From: Afipia sp.
GTDB lineage: Bacteria > Pseudomonadota > Alphaproteobacteria > Rhizobiales > Xanthobacteraceae
Direction of reading: 5' to 3'
NCBI GenBank assembly: GCA_024707075.1
Contig: JANQAK010000001.1
Location: 1,076,001-1,140,000 of the forward strand
Length of the DNA: 64,000 nucleotides
Shown in pieces: positions 23,605 through 33,512 of this stretch. The notes below the pieces were generated by a model. It was given only the letters and a program-made list of their open reading frames with translations. It was not told the DNA's origin and did no database searches. The stretch's first letter is position 1. Each line of letters begins with the position of its first letter. The position numbers were made by a program, and so were the translations under genes.

Positions 23605-26556
23605 TCAGCCGAGAGCTTCGTCGAGGAATGCCTTCAACTGCGCGAGATGCTTCGACATCAGGCCGGTGGCCGTCGCCGCCGCCGCCGCGCGTCCGGCATA
23701 GCGCGGACGCTTGTGGGTCGCGCCGATCTGGTTGAGCACCCATTCGAGGTAGGGCTCGATGAAGTGCCAGCCGCCCATGTTGCGCGGCTCTTCCTGACAC
23801 CACACCACTTCGGCCTTCTTGAAGCGTTCGAGCACCTGCACCAGCGTCTTCAGCGGCACCGGATAGAGCTGCTCGATGCGCAGCAGGTAGATGTCGTCGA
23901 CGCCGCGCTTTTCGCGATCCTCGTACAGGTCGTAATAGACCTTGCCCGAGCAGATCACGACGCGGCGAATCTTGGCGTCCGCAGCGAGTTTGGTCTCTCC
24001 GCCCTTCTCCGCGTCGTCGAGCAGCACGCGATGGAACGAGGTCTCCGGCCCGAATTCCTCGAGCTTCGAGACCGCGCGCTTGTGGCGCAGCAGCGACTTC
24101 GGCGTCATCAGGATCAGCGGCTTGCGGATTTCGCGCTTCAACTGGCGGCGCAGGGCGTGGAAGTAGTTCGCGGGCGTCGTCAGATTGGCGACCTGCATGT
24201 TGTCCTCGGCGCACATTTGCAGGAAGCGCTCAAGGCGCGCGGAGGAATGCTCCGGTCCCTGGCCTTCGTAGCCGTGCGGCAGCAGGCAGACGAGGCCCGA
24301 CATGCGCAGCCACTTGCGCTCGCCCGACGAGATGAACTGGTCGAACAACACCTGCGCGCCGTTGGCGAAATCGCCGAACTGCGCTTCCCAGATCGACAGC
24401 GCGTTCGGCTCCGCCAGCGAGTAGCCGTATTCGAAACCGAGCACGGCTTCTTCCGACAGCAGCGAGTTGATGACCTCGTAGTGGCCCTGATTCTCGCCGA
24501 TGTGGTTGAAAGGCGTGTAGCGGCTTTCGTCTTCCTGATCGAACAGCACCGAATGACGCTGCGAGAAGGTGCCGCGTTCGGAGTCCTGACCGGACAGGCG
24601 GACGTGGTGGCCTTCCTTCATCAGGGTGCAGAACGCCAGCGCCTCGCCGGTGGCCCAGTCGATGCCCTCGCCGTTCTCGATCGCCTTCATGCGGGCGTCG
24701 AGATAGCGCTGGACCGTGCGGTGAAGACGGAAGCCATCCGGCACCTTGGTGATCTTGCGGCCGATATCCAGCAACTCGTTGATCGCGACGCCGGTATTGC
24801 CGCGCCGCGGATCCTCGCCAAGGTCCGCCGACTTGAAGCCCGCCCACTTGCCGTCGAGCCAGTCGGCCTTGTTCGGCTTGTAGCCCGAGCCCGCTTCGAG
24901 TTCGGCATCGAGGCGCGCGCGCCAGTCGGCCTTGGCCTTCTCGACCTCGCCCTCGGTCATGACGCCGTCGCCGACCAGCCGCTTGGCGTAGATGTCGAGC
25001 GTCGAGGGATGGGTCGCGATCTTCTTGTACATCACCGGGTTGGTGAACGCCGGTTCGTCGCCCTCGTTGTGACCATGGCGGCGGTAGCAGAACATGTCGA
25101 TGACGACAGGCTTATGGAATTTCTGCCGGAACTCGACCGCGATCTTGGCGGCGAACACCACCGCTTCCGGATCGTCGCCGTTCACATGGAAGATCGGCGC
25201 GTCGATCATCTTGGCGACGTCGGACGGATAGGGCGACGAGCGCGAGTAGCGCGGATAGGTCGTGAAGCCGATCTGGTTGTTGACGATGAAGTGGATCGAG
25301 CCGCCGGTGCGGTAACCCTTCAGGTCGGACAGCGCGAAGCATTCCGCCACCACGCCCTGGCCCGCGAACGCCGCGTCGCCATGCATCAGGAGCGGCAGCA
25401 CCGAAATGCGCTGGTCCGGCGGATCGCCGTTCTGGTCCTGCTTGGCGCGCACCTTGCCGAGCACGATCGGATCGACGATCTCGAGATGCGACGGGTTGGC
25501 GGTCAGCGACAGATGGATCTTGTTGCCGTCGAACTCACGATCCGACGACGCGCCGAGGTGATACTTGACGTCGCCCGAGCCTTCCACTTCGTCGGGATTG
25601 GCCGAGCCGCCCTTGAATTCATGGAACAGCGCGCGGTGCGGCTTGCCCATCACCTGCGTCAGCACGTTGAGGCGTCCGCGATGCGGCATGCCGAGCACAA
25701 TGTCCTGCACACCGAGATTGCCGCCGCGCTTGATGATCTGTTCGAGCGCGGGGATCAGCGCTTCCGCGCCGTCGAGACCGAAGCGCTTGGTGCCGGTGAA
25801 TTTCAGGTCGCAGAATTTCTCGAAGCCTTCGGATTCGACCAGCTTCATCAGGATGGCGCGGCGGCCTTCGCGGGTGAAGCTGATTTCCTTGTCCGGGCCT
25901 TCGATGCGTTCCTGAATCCACGACTTCTGCGCCGGATTCGAGATGTGCATGAACTCGACGCCGAGGGTCTGACAGTAGGTGCGCTGGCAGAGCGCGACGA
26001 TTTCGCGCAGCGTCGCGGTCTCAAGACCAAGCACGTGATCGAGGAAAATCTTGCGGTCGAGATCGGCGTCGGTGAATCCATACGAGCGCGGATCGAGTTC
26101 CTCGTGATCCTTCTGGCCCTCGATGCCGAGCGGATCGAGATTGGCGTGGAAGTGACCGCGCATGCGGTAGGCGCGGATCAGCATCAGCGCGCGGACCGAA
26201 TCGCGGGTCGCCTGCTGCACGTCGGCGGATGTCAGGTTGCTGCCGGTGGCCTGCGCCTTGGCGGCGATCTTGCCGCCGACCGCCTTCTCGACCTGCGCCC
26301 AGTTGCCGTCGAGCGCGGAGGTCAGATCGTCGTTCGGCGTGGCCGGCCAGTTTGCCTTTTCCCAGGACGGGCCCTGCGCGTTCTTCGCAACGTCCGCGGG
26401 CTGGTCCTTCAGGCTTTTGAAAAAATCCACCCAGTCCGGATCGACCGACGACGGGTCCTTTTCGTAGCGCGCGTACAACTCGTCGATGTAGGTGGCGTTG
26501 GCGCCGTCGAGAAACGAAGTGAGAGCGAAATTGGCATTCGCGTCCTGGCGAGACAT
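23605..26556 (-). CDS. sucA: 2-oxoglutarate dehydrogenase E1
   Basis: Thiamine-diphosphate enzyme that decarboxylates 2-oxoglutarate, with 983 residues, normal size. An N-terminal E2-binding region (SFLDGANATYIDELYARYEKD) is followed by the ThDP-dependent core: IVLGMPHRGRLNVL, FAGQGVVAECFALSDL, and the metal/ThDP loop near HVNGDDPEAV. The transketolase-like domain has HVRLSGQDSERGTFSQRH, and FLLPHGYEGQGPEHSSAR is matched here by CLLPHGYEGQGPEHSSARLE. It lies 106 nt ahead of sucB. A long open frame on the opposite strand across this gene is only a high-GC shadow. Confidence 0.98.
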   Translation of the reverse strand: MSRQDANANFALTSFLDGANATYIDELYARYEKDPSSVDPDWVDFFKSLKDQPADVAKNAQGPSWEKANWPATPNDDLTSALDGNWAQVEKAVGGKIAAKAQATGSNLTSADVQQATRDSVRALMLIRAYRMRGHFHANLDPLGIEGQKDHEELDPRSYGFTDADLDRKIFLDHVLGLETATLREIVALCQRTYCQTLGVEFMHISNPAQKSWIQERIEGPDKEISFTREGRRAILMKLVESEGFEKFCDLKFTGTKRFGLDGAEALIPALEQIIKRGGNLGVQDIVLGMPHRGRLNVLTQVMGKPHRALFHEFKGGSANPDEVEGSGDVKYHLGASSDREFDGNKIHLSLTANPSHLEIVDPIVLGKVRAKQDQNGDPPDQRISVLPLLMHGDAAFAGQGVVAECFALSDLKGYRTGGSIHFIVNNQIGFTTYPRYSRSSPYPSDVAKMIDAPIFHVNGDDPEAVVFAAKIAVEFRQKFHKPVVIDMFCYRRHGHNEGDEPAFTNPVMYKKIATHPSTLDIYAKRLVGDGVMTEGEVEKAKADWRARLDAELEAGSGYKPNKADWLDGKWAGFKSADLGEDPRRGNTGVAINELLDIGRKITKVPDGFRLHRTVQRYLDARMKAIENGEGIDWATGEALAFCTLMKEGHHVRLSGQDSERGTFSQRHSVLFDQEDESRYTPFNHIGENQGHYEVINSLLSEEAVLGFEYGYSLAEPNALSIWEAQFGDFANGAQVLFDQFISSGERKWLRMSGLVCLLPHGYEGQGPEHSSARLERFLQMCAEDNMQVANLTTPANYFHALRRQLKREIRKPLILMTPKSLLRHKRAVSKLEEFGPETSFHRVLLDDAEKGGETKLAADAKIRRVVICSGKVYYDLYEDREKRGVDDIYLLRIEQLYPVPLKTLVQVLERFKKAEVVWCQEEPRNMGGWHFIEPYLEWVLNQIGATHKRPRYAGRAAAAATATGLMSKHLAQLKAFLDEALG

Positions 26557-26587
26557 GATTGCGTCCTGATGATTGAAATCGCGCGGA

Positions 26588-26612
26588 AAATCGGGAGGAA
26601 ATCGCCCGATTT
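26588..26612 (-). terminator. Possible weak terminator or attenuator between sucD and sucA
   Basis: AAATCGGG (26588-26595) and CCCGATTT (26605-26612) form an 8-bp stem with a nine-base loop. On the coding strand the 3' arm runs into TTTT. It could partly uncouple sucAB from mdh-sucCD. The T-run is short, so this is tentative. Confidence 0.4.
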
Positions 26613-26691
26613 GGTATCGGCATCGTGTTTGGGCCGCACCTTTTACCCTATTTGGGGCAAAACTTCGCGCTGAAAAGAACCAAGGACTGAA

Positions 26692-27576
26692 TTAGCCTTT
26701 CAACTTTTCGACAAGCGTCGTTCCGAGCCGCGCAGGCGACGGCGAAACGGTGATGCCGGCCGCTTCCATCGCCGCGATCTTGGATTCGGCGTCGCCCTTG
26801 CCGCCGGAGACGATCGCGCCGGCATGACCCATGCGACGGCCGGGAGGCGCGGTGCGTCCGGCGATGAAGCCGACCATCGGCTTCTTGCGGCCGCGCTTGG
26901 CTTCGTCCTTGAGGAACTGGGCCGCGTCTTCCTCGGCGGAGCCGCCGATTTCGCCGATCATGATGATCGACTTGGTCTTCTCGTCGGCCAGGAACAGTTC
27001 GAGAATGTCGATGAATTCGGTGCCCTTGACCGGGTCGCCGCCGATGCCGACCGCCGAGGTCTGGCCGAGGCCGACCTGGGTGGTCTGAAACACCGCCTCA
27101 TAGGTCAGCGTGCCGGAGCGCGAGACGATGCCGACATTGCCCGGCTTGAAGATGTTGGCCGGCATGATGCCGATCTTGCATTCGCCCGCCGTCACGACGC
27201 CGGGGCAGTTAGGTCCGATCAGCCGCGACTTCGATCCGGACAGCGAACGCTTCACGCGCACCATGTCCAGCACCGGAATGCCTTCGGTGATGCAGATGAT
27301 GAGCGGCACTTCCGCGTCGATGGCTTCGCAGATCGCGTCGGCCGCGCCCGGCGGCGGCACATAGATCACCGACGCGTCGGCGCCGGTCTTGTCGCGCGCC
27401 TCCTGCACGGTGTCGAACACCGGCAGGCCGAGATGCGTGGTGCCGCCTTTGCCCGGCGAGGTGCCGCCGACCATCTTGGTGCCGTAGGCGATCGCGCCTT
27501 CGGAATGGAAGGTGCCGTTCTTGCCGGTGAAGCCCTGGCAGATGACCTTGGTGTTTTTATCGATCAGGACGGACAT
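26692..27576 (-). CDS. sucD: Succinyl-CoA synthetase subunit alpha
   Basis: Catalytic subunit that carries the phosphohistidine during conversion of succinyl-CoA to succinate with nucleotide triphosphate formation. It has 294 residues. The CoA-binding N-terminus ([20 protein letters not shown]), the [14 protein letters not shown] segment and the active-site His in [16 protein letters not shown] are visible. It starts 4 nt after the sucC stop. Confidence 0.98.
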   Translation of the reverse strand: MSVLIDKNTKVICQGFTGKNGTFHSEGAIAYGTKMVGGTSPGKGGTTHLGLPVFDTVQEARDKTGADASVIYVPPPGAADAICEAIDAEVPLIICITEGIPVLDMVRVKRSLSGSKSRLIGPNCPGVVTAGECKIGIMPANIFKPGNVGIVSRSGTLTYEAVFQTTQVGLGQTSAVGIGGDPVKGTEFIDILELFLADEKTKSIIMIGEIGGSAEEDAAQFLKDEAKRGRKKPMVGFIAGRTAPPGRRMGHAGAIVSGGKGDAESKIAAMEAAGITVSPSPARLGTTLVEKLKG

Positions 27577-27580
27577 CGGC

Positions 27581-28777
<1,197 letters not shown>

Positions 28778-28846
28778 GGATTGCCCCGAAGAACGAAGAA
28801 GGGAACGAAAGCGGAGAAAACGAAGGAAGCTGTTTCAGAGCGCAAT

Positions 28847-28865
28847 CCGGCAAGCCTCTTGCCGG
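28847..28865. repeat. Perfect 8-bp hairpin between mdh and sucC
   Basis: CCGGCAAG (28847-28854) and CTTGCCGG (28858-28865) form a perfect stem with a three-base loop and no T-run. In the mdh-sucC transcript it would stand between the two genes and might protect or process the RNA. Confidence 0.5.
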
Positions 28866-28896
28866 AACGCCCAATGATGGAAGCGGCGACGCCGCC

Positions 28897-29958
<1,062 letters not shown>

Positions 29959-30020
29959 CTAAACGGCTGGCTTGCTGAGTTGTCTGGAATCCGACGTTCG
30001 CCTCATTGTTTGCGATTGTC

Positions 30021-30128
30021 GTCCTCTCCCCCGCCTGCGGGGGAGAGACAGAGAGGGGGCTTTTTGCTGGATGAATGGCATGTCTCGAAGCGCCCCCTCC
30101 CGAACCCTCCCCCGCAAGCGGGAGAGGG
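30021..30128. repeat. Palindromic repeat family A, copy 2
   Basis: CTCTCCCCCGCCTGCGGGGGAGAG at the left and CCTCCCCCGCAAGCGGGAGAGG at the right face each other around a spacer containing AGAGGGGGC and GCCCCCTCCC. It lies in the 294-nt gap between mdh and zapE; I see no gene in that gap. Confidence 0.85.
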
Positions 30129-30159
30129 AATGCCGCACGGCCTCGGAGCAGGCATTGCA

Positions 30160-31347
30160 TCACGTTTCGACCAGACCTGTCGTCGAACCGCTGGCGGAGG
30201 AGTCGCTGCGGCCGTGGGGCAGCGCCAGGTAGGATTCCGACCCCATCTCGATCAGCCGCGACGAGGTGCGCTTGAACTCGTTGACCTCGATGCCTTCGTT
30301 CGCGGTGTAGAGCGACAGCGGATCGGTCTCGGCGGAGGCCATCAGCTTCACGGCGTTGTCGTAAAGCGTGTCGATCAGCGTGATGAAGCGCTTGGCGTAG
30401 TTGCGCTGCTCGTATTTCATCGCCGGAATATGATCGATCATCAGCGTGTGATAATCGTGCGCCAGCCGCAGATAGTCCGACGCACCAAGGGGTTTCTCGC
30501 ACAGGTCGGCGAACGAGAACCGCGCGACGCCGTGCGCGGAATGCGGCACGTGCAGCACGCGTCCCTTGATCTTGATGTCACGCGGATGATCCGGCACGCC
30601 GCCCGTGAGCGCGCCCCATGCCTTGTCGAGCGCGGCATCGGCGGCGGCATCGGCCGGCACCATCCACATCTTGATGCCCGCGAGCTTCTCCAGCCGGAAA
30701 TCGGTGCGCGCGTCGAGGCGCAGCACATCCATGCGGTCCTTGAGCTGCGCGATGAACGGCAGGAACAGCGCGCGATTCAATCCGCCCTTGTAGAGATCGT
30801 CAGGCGCCACGTTGGACGTCGCGACCACCACCGTGCCGAGTTCGAACAGACGGCTGAACAGCCGGCCGAGGATCATCGCGTCGGCGATGTCGGTGACATG
30901 GAATTCGTCGAAGCACAGCAGCCATGCTTCCTCGAAGATCGACGCCGCGGTCAGCCGCACCGGATCGCTGTCGGCGATGTCGCCGCGGGCGATCTTCTGG
31001 CGGAAGCCGTGGATGCGCTCGTGAACATCGGCCATGAATTCGTGAAAATGCGCGCGGCGCTTGTGCGCGACGGGACTGTCGTTGAAGAACAGATCCATCA
31101 GCATGGTCTTGCCGCGCCCGACCTCGCCGTAAATGTAGAGGCCGCGCAGCGGGACGGCCTCCTTCTTGTCCTTGAACAGGCGTTGCAGCAGACCGCCGCC
31201 GCGTCCCGGCCGGTATCCGGCGAGCCGCGCCTCAAGACCGGAATAGGCTTCGACGGCCCCGGCCTGCGCCGGATCGGCCTCGATGGTGCCGGCGGCGACC
31301 AATGCCTGATAGTGCCCTCGGAACGAGGTGCGGGAGAGAGCGTTCAT
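30160..31347 (-). CDS. zapE: Cell division protein ZapE (AFG1-family ATPase)
   Basis: ATPase that in E. coli associates with the division ring; the mitochondrial relative AFG1 works in protein quality control. It has 395 residues, with Walker A in GEVGRGKTMLMDLFF, a Walker B-like LLCFDEFHVTDIADAMILGRL, and the AFG1 pattern RAHFHEFMADVHERIHGFR. The C-terminal region has RFSFADLCEKPLGASDYL. It is the gene immediately upstream of mdh, on the same strand. Confidence 0.94.
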   Translation of the reverse strand: MNALSRTSFRGHYQALVAAGTIEADPAQAGAVEAYSGLEARLAGYRPGRGGGLLQRLFKDKKEAVPLRGLYIYGEVGRGKTMLMDLFFNDSPVAHKRRAHFHEFMADVHERIHGFRQKIARGDIADSDPVRLTAASIFEEAWLLCFDEFHVTDIADAMILGRLFSRLFELGTVVVATSNVAPDDLYKGGLNRALFLPFIAQLKDRMDVLRLDARTDFRLEKLAGIKMWMVPADAAADAALDKAWGALTGGVPDHPRDIKIKGRVLHVPHSAHGVARFSFADLCEKPLGASDYLRLAHDYHTLMIDHIPAMKYEQRNYAKRFITLIDTLYDNAVKLMASAETDPLSLYTANEGIEVNEFKRTSSRLIEMGSESYLALPHGRSDSSASGSTTGLVET

Positions 31348-31403
31348 GGTCCGCTAACGGCCAGAACGACGGGGAAAATGCAAGAGCGGGAGAGGACGGT
31401 TGG

Positions 31404-31940
31404 TCAGGCGCTCAGCGCATAGGCGTCCTCGACCACATAGGGACCGCCGCCGACCGAGGCGCGCGACGAGAACAGCACGAAGCGCGAGGCCATGAAGCTG
31501 CGGGTCGGGAAATAGCCGCGCACCGACAGATAATCCGCCACGTCCTGATTGGACGCATCCCGCAGCCGCGCCAGCGTGACATGCGGGATGAACTTGCGGC
31601 CTTCGGGATCGAATCCGAACCGTTGCATCAGCCGCTCGAGTTCCGCCTGCAACTCCATTAGGGGACGGCTCGGCACGACGGATGCAACCACCGCGCGCGG
31701 TTTCTTGCCGCCAAAACTGGACAGGCCCTGAAGCGCCACTTCAAACGGCTTGCGATTGATCCGCTCCAGCGTCGAGGCGATCTCGTTGGCCGCGACGCCG
31801 TCGATGTCGCCGATGAAGCGCAACGTGACGTGATAATTTTCGGGATCGATCCAGCGAGCGCCCGGCAGGCCCCCGCGCAGATTCGAGAGCGTCTGGCCGA
31901 TGTCCGGGGGAATTTCCAGCCCGGTAAACAAGCGAGGCAT
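31404..31940 (-). CDS. thpR: RNA 2',3'-cyclic phosphodiesterase (2H family)
   Basis: Small 2H-superfamily protein (LigT type) that opens 2',3'-cyclic phosphates at RNA ends. It has 178 residues from ATG 31940; a GTG just before it would add one residue. Both HxTx catalytic motifs are present: HVTLRFIG near residue 40 and HVTLARL near 125. The N-terminal PRLFTGLEIPPDI is typical. It lies upstream of zapE on the same strand. The biological substrate is uncertain for the whole family. Confidence 0.93.
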   Translation of the reverse strand: MPRLFTGLEIPPDIGQTLSNLRGGLPGARWIDPENYHVTLRFIGDIDGVAANEIASTLERINRKPFEVALQGLSSFGGKKPRAVVASVVPSRPLMELQAELERLMQRFGFDPEGRKFIPHVTLARLRDASNQDVADYLSVRGYFPTRSFMASRFVLFSSRASVGGGPYVVEDAYALSA

Positions 31941-32059
31941 CACGAAGCTCCTCGATGCTAGAGAGGATCACGAATCACCTGATGTCTTTTTTAGCGCAGC
32001 ACCGTGACAGTGCGAAGCGGCGAATGCGGCGAGGCTCATGCGGCCGCCATCCAATTCCT

Positions 32060-32767
32060 TCAGGGCTTGCTCAATTGCGCCGCACGATCCTTCAGAAACG
32101 CCTCAACGGTGGGCAAAATCCGCTCCACCACCACATCGACTCCGGCTGCGGTCGGATGCAGCCCGTCGGGCTGCGTGAGCTTCGCATCGGTCGCCACGCC
32201 ATCGAGAAAGAACGGATACAGCGGCACTTTGTGCGCCTTCGCGAGATCGGGATAAATGCTGTTGAATTGCGCCGTGTACTCCGCGCCGTAGTTCGGCGGC
32301 GCGTACATGCCGCACAATAAAACAGCGATGTTCTTCGCCTTCAACTTGTTGAGAATGCCGTCGAGCGCGCCCCGCGCCACCTTCGGATCGACGCCGCGCA
32401 GCGCGTCGTTGGCGCCGAGTTCGACGATCACGGCTTCGGTGTCCGGCGGGATCGACCAGTCGAGCCGCGCCAGTCCGCCGCTGGCGGTGTCGCCCGACAC
32501 GCCCGCATTGTGGATGTCGGCAGCAATCCCCCTGTCGCGCAGGGCTTTCTGCAATCGCACCGGAAACGCGGATGAGGCCGGAAGGCCAAAACCGGCGGTC
32601 AGGGAATCGCCCAGCACGGCGAGCCTGATCGGCTTCACATCTCCGACATTTGCCGTTTGAGCCCATGCCGGCCCCGACATCGCCATCATTACCCCTGCTG
32701 CTGCGACGATAAACGCGTTCAAGAGCCCCTCGACCGCCGCACCAAAGCCCCCATATGAAAGATCCAT
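32060..32767 (-). CDS. tesA: TesA-like multifunctional esterase/thioesterase I (GDSL family)
   Basis: Periplasmic SGNH hydrolase of about 235 residues. The nucleophile Ser55 lies in AVLGDSLTAGFG, the oxyanion Asn in VIVELGANDALRG, and the Asp-x-x-His pair in QPDGLHPTAAG. A signal peptide is visible (LLNAFIVAAAGVMMAMSG, cleavage near AWAQ). I chose ATG 32767 because it precedes the signal; ATG 32779 adds four residues. It is divergent from ybbA-ybbP exactly as in E. coli, which supports the TesA assignment over a generic arylesterase. Confidence 0.88.
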   Translation of the reverse strand: MDLSYGGFGAAVEGLLNAFIVAAAGVMMAMSGPAWAQTANVGDVKPIRLAVLGDSLTAGFGLPASSAFPVRLQKALRDRGIAADIHNAGVSGDTASGGLARLDWSIPPDTEAVIVELGANDALRGVDPKVARGALDGILNKLKAKNIAVLLCGMYAPPNYGAEYTAQFNSIYPDLAKAHKVPLYPFFLDGVATDAKLTQPDGLHPTAAGVDVVVERILPTVEAFLKDRAAQLSKP

Positions 32768-33512
32768 GGACAGTCTCATTGCACCCTCGAAGCGCGCCGG
32801 TCTCGAACCGGACACCATTTCCATCTCGAACGTCAATCTCTCGCTGGGCTCAGGCGCCGCGCGCGTTCACATCCTCAAGGATGTGTCCTTGCGCGTCGCG
32901 CCCGGTGAAGCGGTCGGCCTGATCGGGCCATCGGGCTCGGGCAAGTCCACGCTGCTGATGGTGATGGCGGGGCTCGAACGTCCTGACAGCGGAGAGGTGG
33001 TGGTCAATGGCGTCTCCTTCAATGCCCTCGACGAGGACGGCCTCGCACGATTCCGTGGCCGCCATGTCGGCATCGTGTTCCAGTCGTTTCACCTGATCCC
33101 GACCATGACCGCGCTGGAGAATGTCGCGGTGCCGCTCGAACTCGCAGGCCGCGCGGACGCCACCGCGCGCGCGGCGAAAGAACTCGAAGGCGTGGGTCTC
33201 GGAGAAAGACTGCATCACTATCCCTCGCAACTGTCGGGCGGCGAACAGCAGCGCGTCGCGCTGGCGCGCGCGATGGCGCCCGATCCCGCGATCCTCGTCG
33301 CCGACGAGCCGACCGGAAATCTCGACGAGACCACCGGCAAGCAGATCGTCGATCTGCTGTTCGCCAAACATCTCGAACGCGGCATGACGCTGGTGCTGGT
33401 CACGCACGACACCGCGCTGGCGCAGCGTTGCGACCGCGTGGTGCGGCTGCGTTCCGGCCGTATCGATGGCCCGGCCACCGACCGGCACTGGATCGAGACG
33501 GCTTCACAATGA
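32766..33512 (+). CDS. ybbA: ABC transporter ATP-binding protein, YbbA/LolD type
   Basis: ATPase of a MacB/LolD-class envelope transporter, with 248 residues. It has Walker A GPSGSGKST, signature LSGGEQQRVALARAM, Walker B ILVADEPTGNLDE and the switch His in LVTHDTAL. Its start codon ATG (32766-32768) is half of the palindrome CCATGG shared with the tesA start on the other strand. The stop overlaps the ybbP start (ATGA). The partner permease follows directly, so they form one transporter; the substrate is unknown. Confidence 0.93.
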   Translation: MDSLIAPSKRAGLEPDTISISNVNLSLGSGAARVHILKDVSLRVAPGEAVGLIGPSGSGKSTLLMVMAGLERPDSGEVVVNGVSFNALDEDGLARFRGRHVGIVFQSFHLIPTMTALENVAVPLELAGRADATARAAKELEGVGLGERLHHYPSQLSGGEQQRVALARAMAPDPAILVADEPTGNLDETTGKQIVDLLFAKHLERGMTLVLVTHDTALAQRCDRVVRLRSGRIDGPATDRHWIETASQ

